This document shows, one piece after another, positions 9,501 through 10,958 of a stretch of DNA of 10,958 nucleotides (the stretch's first letter is position 1; each line of letters begins with the position of its first letter). Source of the DNA: an uncultured Bacilli bacterium (GTDB lineage Bacteria > Bacillota_I > Bacilli_A > RF39 > UBA660). The notes below the pieces were generated by a model. The model was not told the origin of the DNA and did not search any database. It was given only the letters and a program-made list of their open reading frames with translations. The translations under genes were made by a program, and so were the position numbers. The stretch spans positions 1-10,958 of the forward strand of contig CANPYQ010000038.1 in NCBI GenBank assembly GCA_947588865.1. Direction: 5' to 3'.

Positions 9501-10958
9501 ACTTATTACAAGATTATATGGTTTGATAATTTCAACATTTTCTACCATTTTTTCTAATGTTCCGGTATTGTCGGATTGTGTACTTAAAGTATTAGAATCT
9601 AAATCATAATTTATTTCGAGTTTTGCTTCATATTCTTCAAATACTTTTAAATCTAAATCATACTCTTTTACAATGCCTTCATCACCTTTAATTAAAGTAA
9701 TTTCTTGTGTTGTATTATCTGCTTTATTTCTAATGATAATCTTTCCATCAACAAAAGCATCATCGGTATCGGTTAGGCTAAAGATTGCTTTTGCCTTTTC
9801 CCCTTCTGTATTTACGGTAAAATCGGAAACTGTTGGTACATCTTTCAATATATCTACTTGTAATTTCTTATCTGTCATAGGAATTACTTCATTGTTGCTT
9901 AGAATAACACTTTCTATTTCTATTTCTTTTACCCCTGATGTTTCATATCCATTAAGTTCTTGTTCCGTTATATATTGATTGTCATCTTTAACAACTTTAA
10001 ATGTTCTTTCTTCTTCTGATTTACCTTCCTCTTTTATACGAACATACTCTGGATAGTACTCTGAAGTTGTTCCACCCACATTTGCTGTTATTGTTTTTGC
10101 TTCAAAAGATAATTTAAATTTCTCATTTTTATTTAAATATTGAGTTGTATCTTTTGAGTCTGTTTTTGCTGTTATATTATGAACATCGATTTCAGATGGT
10201 TTTTTCAAGAATGCTCCGCATCTTAAAATAGTTCTTCCCCCATTTTCTGTACTCACATAATGATTATTAGAATCATTTGGATTAGAGTCTAGGTCAAAGG
10301 AAGGTGCATATATATGTAACATATACACTTTTTCTGTATCTACATTTGTAAATGTTATTTCTGTTGGCTCATTTATTGTATAGGTTGGATATTTATTTCC
10401 GGTTGCATCCATAAATTTACCATATCCCAATGCCACAAATCCTTCTTGCTCTTTTCCTTCTAATGTTGCATTATCAGGATCTTTTACTGTAAATTTAACA
10501 GTGATTGATTTATCTGCATAATTTTCTATAATTTCAAAATCTTCTTCTTTCGTATTTAAGTAATATGGTCTTGTTTTTAACACATCGATTTCATCAATTT
10601 TATTTTCTACTTCTAATTCTTCCTGACCATAACATACTTTAGAAGCATTAATAGTGTTCTTTCCATGTTCTGATGGAGCAACATAGGCTACTGCATAAAT
10701 GTTATCTTCTAGCTTTGTTACATCTGCTTTAATACCATTAATATAAATTGCTGTAACATCTTTATCTGTGTTATCTTCTATGGTGTATTTAATTGTCATT
10801 TGCTCTTTCTTTTTTGGATATGGATTAAATTCACTTTCCACAATCTTTGTTGTTATAGGGACAACAACAGGATTTGATGTCGTAAGAACTTCTTCTTTAT
10901 GTTCTTTTCCATCTCTTGCATCATAATTTGCTATTACTTCTATTGTATATGTTTCTGC
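501..10958 (-). CDS. Giant M26-family (IgA1 protease / ZmpA-B-C-like) zinc metallopeptidase with repeat stalk; N-terminus outside window
   Basis: The frame is open from the right edge to a TAA stop at 501-503, giving 3485 visible residues. There is no true start here: the GTG at 10839-10841 lies inside a repeat module, and the codons upstream of it still read as repeat sequence. Order: repeat stalk (1-2133), linker domain (2134-about 2235), M26 catalytic domain (about 2270-3040) with HENAH at 2732-2736, GLUG beta-helix (3048-3390) and an Asn/Thr-rich tail (3391-3485). Segments resembling streptococcal IgA1 protease and ZmpB include KLMPFFDAKYLV, DVLMFKGNLL, SILFGSQRTY, LDYVEAKAFL and SLYGGD. 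Known M26 enzymes are surface or secreted proteases that cut host glycoproteins such as IgA1 or mucins; the substrate here cannot be told. Any signal peptide or N-terminal anchor would lie beyond 10958. Pneumococcal relatives have roughly 1650-2200 residues, so this one is very large. It stands alone in the window, so no operon can be inferred. Confidence 0.93.
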   Translation of the reverse strand, partial: AETYTIEVIANYDARDGKEHKEEVLTTSNPVVVPITTKIVESEFNPYPKKKEQMTIKYTIEDNTDKDVTAIYINGIKADVTKLEDNIYAVAYVAPSEHGKNTINASKVCYGQEELEVENKIDEIDVLKTRPYYLNTKEEDFEIIENYADKSITVKFTVKDPDNATLEGKEQEGFVALGYGKFMDATGNKYPTYTINEPTEITFTNVDTEKVYMLHIYAPSFDLDSNPNDSNNHYVSTENGGRTILRCGAFLKKPSEIDVHNITAKTDSKDTTQYLNKNEKFKLSFEAKTITANVGGTTSEYYPEYVRIKEEGKSEEERTFKVVKDDNQYITEQELNGYETSGVKEIEIESVILSNNEVIPMTDKKLQVDILKDVPTVSDFTVNTEGEKAKAIFSLTDTDDAFVDGKIIIRNKADNTTQEITLIKGDEGIVKEYDLDLKVFEEYEAKLEINYDLDSNTLSTQSDNTGTLEKMVENVEIIKPYNLVISELELKEVNLNTETITLEFTSTNASKHHISSVKLEGNDESFDVSYDEESNKYTLELLYTGGERETITIKEVTLDNERQDVVTLEEKASIVIFKDAPTAQSVTATYESQEKSINVGFTIKDNDNTVSKVYAKLISPNGEETINEVTLKEKVGETKFENIEKAGTYKVEILADFDRADGKEHVKEELEKENTISDEIVVDIKVNSITTKKLSNKFPEKDEIVEITYDIEDNTDEKITAIEYESSHITNTVEEIDGNYKAVLGKEFTSSSGVRTLEVKRIHYGERTVDVTHNGDKIDILKSRITFNEETFKSVEDLAKSTIAFSFEIINPDNATLDGTAKVGEDIREFSNTQNTLLFNVEKNKQLELIINVKYDRDTNQLEEDEENHIETLTVKKEFSLIEDVKFDLDNIFTSKYDPATGIETKTQYFNKGEGFRVGFKPITNLELKVTHATINGTKYEATERENEEEIENLDGYYVQVNAPDNEKGVKELVIESVTLSDGRDITFENKKIQYEILKDKPKINSFNISNDGTKATITLDVSDPDEALTDKARVIITDETADEENKVKFNQNFTSGLNTFEFTAELNKEYLVKVINGYDLDSNELNKDGENLNEHEDEYTKQSLMIGDRAKFAAVHVTIPSIVTDKDENVVLTFENAYQSIYDVEEATINGKTYTVEKENNVYKVVLNKNKQKGDHIIQFESVKLSNDFTFEVNRNLKYLYENEKPVAENIKIEEHRTENKVKVTFELKDKDNATQKLYARLLNSTDTKLEEVQIEEDATEAEFSLPKAYKYSVDIVADYDKGNGTSYENIVIGNNVHEVGPVVTIESCTPESKFVQKGGKVNLEYKINTNIDEDVRLFRINGSTYDVDRIDDNTYKVLYDKIGDQGGKLDLEVQQIKFTKTMYELKQVYTSSVEVLKNKPEVSYLEAEKNENDKIDISLKMIDDDSSIIDKNVDIKILDSNNSEVYKEDKINLDKNGIYNKTIDVLQFDTDYKVEVFADYDLDGSVSGNNNEHTDVKLSEKSFNVTNNVDYNFKFENFSLEFEWFGAIAYPGSPLSLKFTSTNSSQYKVQSIVLNGVGYNATLSNEKTGEYLISDFIPKDKYGIHTVKAEKVILSNGKSFDISDKDASIEYEVIGDYPKAIVLSMEEDTERGKLHITFKIIDDYDAIKEGKNVKISIYSSDAKEPYDTVEVKEDATEVDLNTPLTAKYIIKITADSEISQLMPMLNEENKLLTEQEFEASQSTVITEVTPDTYYPEKGSIFGVNYKILTLNDKKVVALTINGERCAADENGKNIYKSYIAANNEAGLMKFETSTVEFEDGSTADFKVSGEVEVIKEVPTITDFERVDNIEEKSTKLTFNVNDTDNLIKDGGTFQGSINGKKIDLKVGQNTMEFNDLIPNTNIAFNITGTYDLDTDMFNDKVEKDQNNYVNNNIFTVQFLFSDNNGLYKVTGLEAQKDNKKNTYFEKDDEVRLKFNFMWVDDTYVEKAKVNGKTYDVYKNEEDYIVVLDKYTETGKHDLKLESIKLSNGKEIPFENYVVNIETLKDKPTMSKLTYDDTENEVSLNITISDEDKAIKQNEKLNIEVLNEKNNTVYTGDLEVGENTVKFNKDESDRYSIKIKASYDRDSNEIEQNKNEVEDDVIASENINIKERKYELKDIKDITVYEFKEDGSVGKADTIKISKIESNIENYLVKVDMKSLPAYYGKIEGYKENNGKLVLTLNGENIITYNGESANEKCEVVYGTIDEDTATKENQYSANNNNIKENLYIPDYDRITKLNGFTEEKLTLYHNLNKLMPFFDAKYLVRDGEKFDKNHKLNQKTIKDVIAVDKNGNAQIAVTTDNYKDITSIKVVFNDDELENYGVKFNEFHNGITSYIIPELGIEYNYNNYVMKADARVIKTLKDSISKFNYRTDLDVLTKESDSRIYREYYDDTVSKTELDDFIIKLLISKNINVVTENDVYNELIKDELPKETTLMKWMYAYNYIHRWYSFDIDGLKMSDVLMFKGNLLNNPSTIEDISEDVISGNIATDKTGDFYKDKIAKYTGQDTVFAFIKYFVSKYAKDKNIETWYRDNVPGVVVEAECTNKEVKYSLWHNLSVNEGKYNKYILVLLTLPDDAAYIISNPTSILFGSQRTYVKDPNNPIQRAQLQALAEGFAANVSKFFSTISTFTSIERMNNMSTVHMDTLFTYVDDGTNSRKVQKALTTQEPFHKNFCEVLNDWTILKGAGAYSGGGSVYFVYEDALRAYSVWTHENAHLGAFQGLLWGITRAGILNEDMPDGNITQGSGDGGISFNLTYDYDKNALVTTNLTTERIDTPEKMKDFYSKLVDTNDFLDYVEAKAFLKLSADEQSKLCLQVSYPNASDTAGGSVTRVEKISKEAIENMHLKTVHDLWTNKLLMMPGVSARSFSPSLYGGDSIYTRHWYQPHNDNGRPDSYSLKWLAFELIATGGYDKGYRYWYGSDGGRIKNDLQALQAITKNDSMTFEQYKINRYQKMQENWSNMKFFNADEVQNEYLEALRKDAETNDINLTNSTAVKRKYYYMIKQGTDDFRQEVFNYVPEKKESNEHVSTAKEFINLCKSQPSSTIYLDDDINLSEYTTGNAIVTNAFTGTIEGQNHTITGLRLPLFASLTGATVKDLVIDNSNVIVKSTDVGTLAKTITNTTLNNIVVENALISSKNNKHVGSLVGSAYGSNIKDCHVTNANVFGANRTGALIGYATNISTIEECSVNASVTASGDASALFIGQCDNSTIKNCYAIGNISASNTANYIGGLVGWAENTSIHNNFVKVSISAGSSKSGVFSGTMRGTLFDVQNNISIANNLSNNNTGLFDNDTGVSTMNNSSTFKNNYEISNGSTGKSSKTRGINEDTVKDISLTKMTKQFIKETLHWDETIWNLEPLDNGNLPRLKNHDPNKDNTISITAMNKTIKVHASDELKGKDKEVVNTMENTVDQANTIETNIINATNEVNITNTLNETKTNIMTNDTVDKENKEKVTSSIMNSIETTE
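504..788 (-). other. Asn/Thr-rich C-terminal tail of the giant protein
   Basis: Residues 3391-3485 are rich in Asn, Thr, Glu and Ile (for example NATNEVNITNTLNETKTNIM). They contain no LPXTG motif, no hydrophobic anchor, and no SLH or LysM-like repeat that I can see. Spaced Ile, Val, Leu and Met residues could allow a helical or coiled-coil segment. I cannot assign a function. Attachment to the cell, if any, must come from the unseen N-terminus. Confidence 0.6.
789..1817 (-). other. C-terminal right-handed beta-helix domain with GLUG repeats
   Basis: Residues 3048-3390. The start, with STAKEFINLCKS, IYLDDDINLSEY and FTGTIEGQNHTITGL, is the usual entry into a GLUG beta-helix. It continues with LFASLTGATVKDLVIDNSN and VGTLAKTITNTTLNNIVVEN. 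Four GLUG-like turns follow, near 3162 (VGSLVGSAYG), 3190 (TGALIGYATN), 3218 (ASALFIGQCDN) and 3249 (IGGLVGWAEN), with a 28-31 residue period. It closes with LHWDETIWNLEPLDNGNLPRL, which resembles the end of the M26 N-terminal domain. In streptococcal M26 proteases this element precedes the catalytic domain; here it follows it. Confidence 0.85.
1848..4559 (-). other. M26 peptidase region (linker domain plus catalytic domain) of the giant protein
   Basis: Residues 2134-about 2235 (KYELKDIKDITVYEF onward) resemble the small domain of streptococcal M26 proteins that has an 'ELxxVKDVELY'-like start. The catalytic part begins near YHNLNKLMPFFDAKYLV (2270-2286). It contains an aromatic stretch followed by FDIDGLKMSDVLMF, then YILVLLTLPDDAAYII, the Gly-rich GAGAYSGGGSVYFVYED (from 2706), the zinc site, SLYGGD (Y2893-G2895) and SLKWLAFELIATGGYDKGY (to 2935). 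It ends with a TDDFRQEVF helix like the 'LK..T.DF' end of M26 C-terminal domains. The comparison is from memory of the family, not an alignment. No frameshift or stop interrupts the domain, and the key zinc residues are present. Confidence 0.88.
2751..2765 (-). other. Zinc-binding motif HExxH (HENAH) of the M26 peptidase
   Basis: The codons at 2763-2765, 2760-2762 and 2751-2753 encode H2732, E2733 and H2736 in the context VWTHENAHLGAF. H2732 and H2736 would bind zinc, and E2733 would be the general base. The third ligand is probably E2755 (codon 2694-2696, in ILNED), 19 residues after the second histidine. In streptococcal M26 enzymes as I recall them the motif is HEMTH or HETTH and the glutamate comes 20 residues later. 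The hydrophobic, Gly-rich approach matches the family. Confidence 0.88.
4560..5777 (-). repeat. Higher-order repeat unit 4, shortened (A9-B10), joined to the catalytic part
   Basis: This encodes residues 1728-2133 with hinges at 1820 and 2029. The A-type pair starts YYPEKGS and contains KVVALTINGE. The second pair is assigned to type B from TYFEKDDEVRLKF and ends with SYDRDSNEIE; this subtype call is weaker than the others. The linker domain of the peptidase follows directly (KYELKDIKDITVYEF), in the position where a C pair would be expected. Confidence 0.68.
5778..7046 (-). repeat. Higher-order repeat unit 3, shortened (A7-C8, B pair missing)
   Basis: This encodes residues 1305-1727 with hinges at 1402 and 1620. 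The first pair is A-type (FVQKGG, NTNIDEDVRLFRING). The second is C-type (LKFTSTNSSQYKVQSIVLNG, compare EFTSTNASKHHISSVKLEG in C3). No B pair lies between them, which suggests loss of one pair of about 210 residues or an incomplete duplication. The last alpha module has lost the late YDxDxN motif and reads ADSEISQLMP instead. Confidence 0.72.
7047..8909 (-). repeat. Higher-order repeat unit 2 of the stalk (A4-B5-C6)
   Basis: This encodes residues 684-1304 and repeats the A-B-C order of unit 1. Hinges are at residues 785, 1002 and 1207, so corresponding hinges lie 654, 627 and 626 residues after those of unit 1. A4 matches A1 closely (TYDIEDNTDE against KYTIEDNTDK; NPDNATLDG against DPDNATLEG). 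B5 matches B2 (TQYFNKGE against TQYLNKNE). At the DNA level, aligned stretches such as 8811-8827 and 10764-10780 are 1953 bases apart and differ at only two positions. The A4 hinge has isoleucine (LKSRI) where the other hinges have proline. Confidence 0.78.
8910..10853 (-). repeat. Higher-order repeat unit 1 of the stalk (module pairs A1-B2-C3)
   Basis: This stretch encodes residues about 36-683, three pairs of modules. Each pair is a 'beta' module, typically ending in a hinge such as LKxxP, followed by an 'alpha' module with an early DxDxA-like motif and a late YDLDSN-like motif. The hinge prolines are at residues 131, 375 and 581. The A pair has the signature YGxxxxxV...KIDxLKxR followed by DPDNATLEG. 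The B pair begins with a TQYLNKNE-like stretch. The C pair has EFTSTNAS and ends with the DFDRADGKEH motif. The end of a preceding C-type alpha module is visible at residues 1-35 (NYDARDGKEH), so the array continues outside the window. The fold is inferred to be immunoglobulin-like from the alternating beta-strand pattern. Confidence 0.8.

Noticed and set aside
9673..9978. Plus-strand frame of 101 codons
   Set aside because: It is antisense to well-conserved repeat modules of the giant protein and shows only the hydrophobic bias expected from the reverse of Lys/Glu-rich coding DNA.
10839..10841. GTG as the start codon of the giant gene
   Set aside because: The 39 codons upstream are open and continue the repeat pattern (NYDARDGKEH matches DFDRADGKEH in a later module), so the gene begins outside the window.
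4560..10958. Regular repeats as a CRISPR array or DNA satellite
   Set aside because: The periodicity is at protein level with diverged DNA, unit lengths of about 600 and 1900 bases, and an unbroken reading frame.

Overview
The window is AT-rich (roughly 30 % G+C by eye, less in the first 500 bases). Its coding strand prefers ATA, AGA, GGA and AAA codons and reads under the standard bacterial code. This suggests a low-G+C Bacillota bacterium, most likely a host- or gut-associated member of the Clostridia. That placement rests on composition and on the protein family, not on a taxonomic marker.

Almost the whole window (501-10958, minus strand) is one gene. It stays open to the right edge, so its N-terminus is missing; 3485 residues are visible. 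Residue numbers below count the GCA codon at 10956-10958 as residue 1. The product is a giant, presumably exported zinc metallopeptidase of the M26 (IgA1 protease / ZmpA-ZmpB-ZmpC) family. From N to C it has: (i) residues 1-2133, ten tandem pairs of beta-sandwich-like modules plus one incomplete module; (ii) residues 2134-about 3040, a small linker domain and the M26 catalytic domain, with zinc motif HENAH at 2732-2736; (iii) residues 3048-3390, a GLUG-type right-handed beta-helix; (iv) residues 3391-3485, an Asn/Thr-rich tail without LPXTG motif or membrane anchor.

Three aspects are unusual. The repeat pairs fall into three recurring subtypes that form a higher-order repeat, (ABC)(ABC)(AC)(AB). 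The beta-helix lies after the peptidase, whereas in the streptococcal IgA1/Zmp proteases as I know them it lies before it. The stalk is very long, with two acidic Asp-rich motifs in nearly every second module.

The left end (1-500) holds no confident gene. The giant gene ends in an intrinsic terminator (465-502) that overlaps its stop codon. A second, plus-strand terminator (388-428) faces it. About 170 bases upstream of that second terminator is a good plus-strand promoter match (178-206), so a short convergent non-coding transcript is possible. On the minus strand, 1-402 is one reading frame broken by a single TAG; it may be a decayed small membrane-protein gene. Short tandem duplications lie at 205-230, 249-335 and 430-451.
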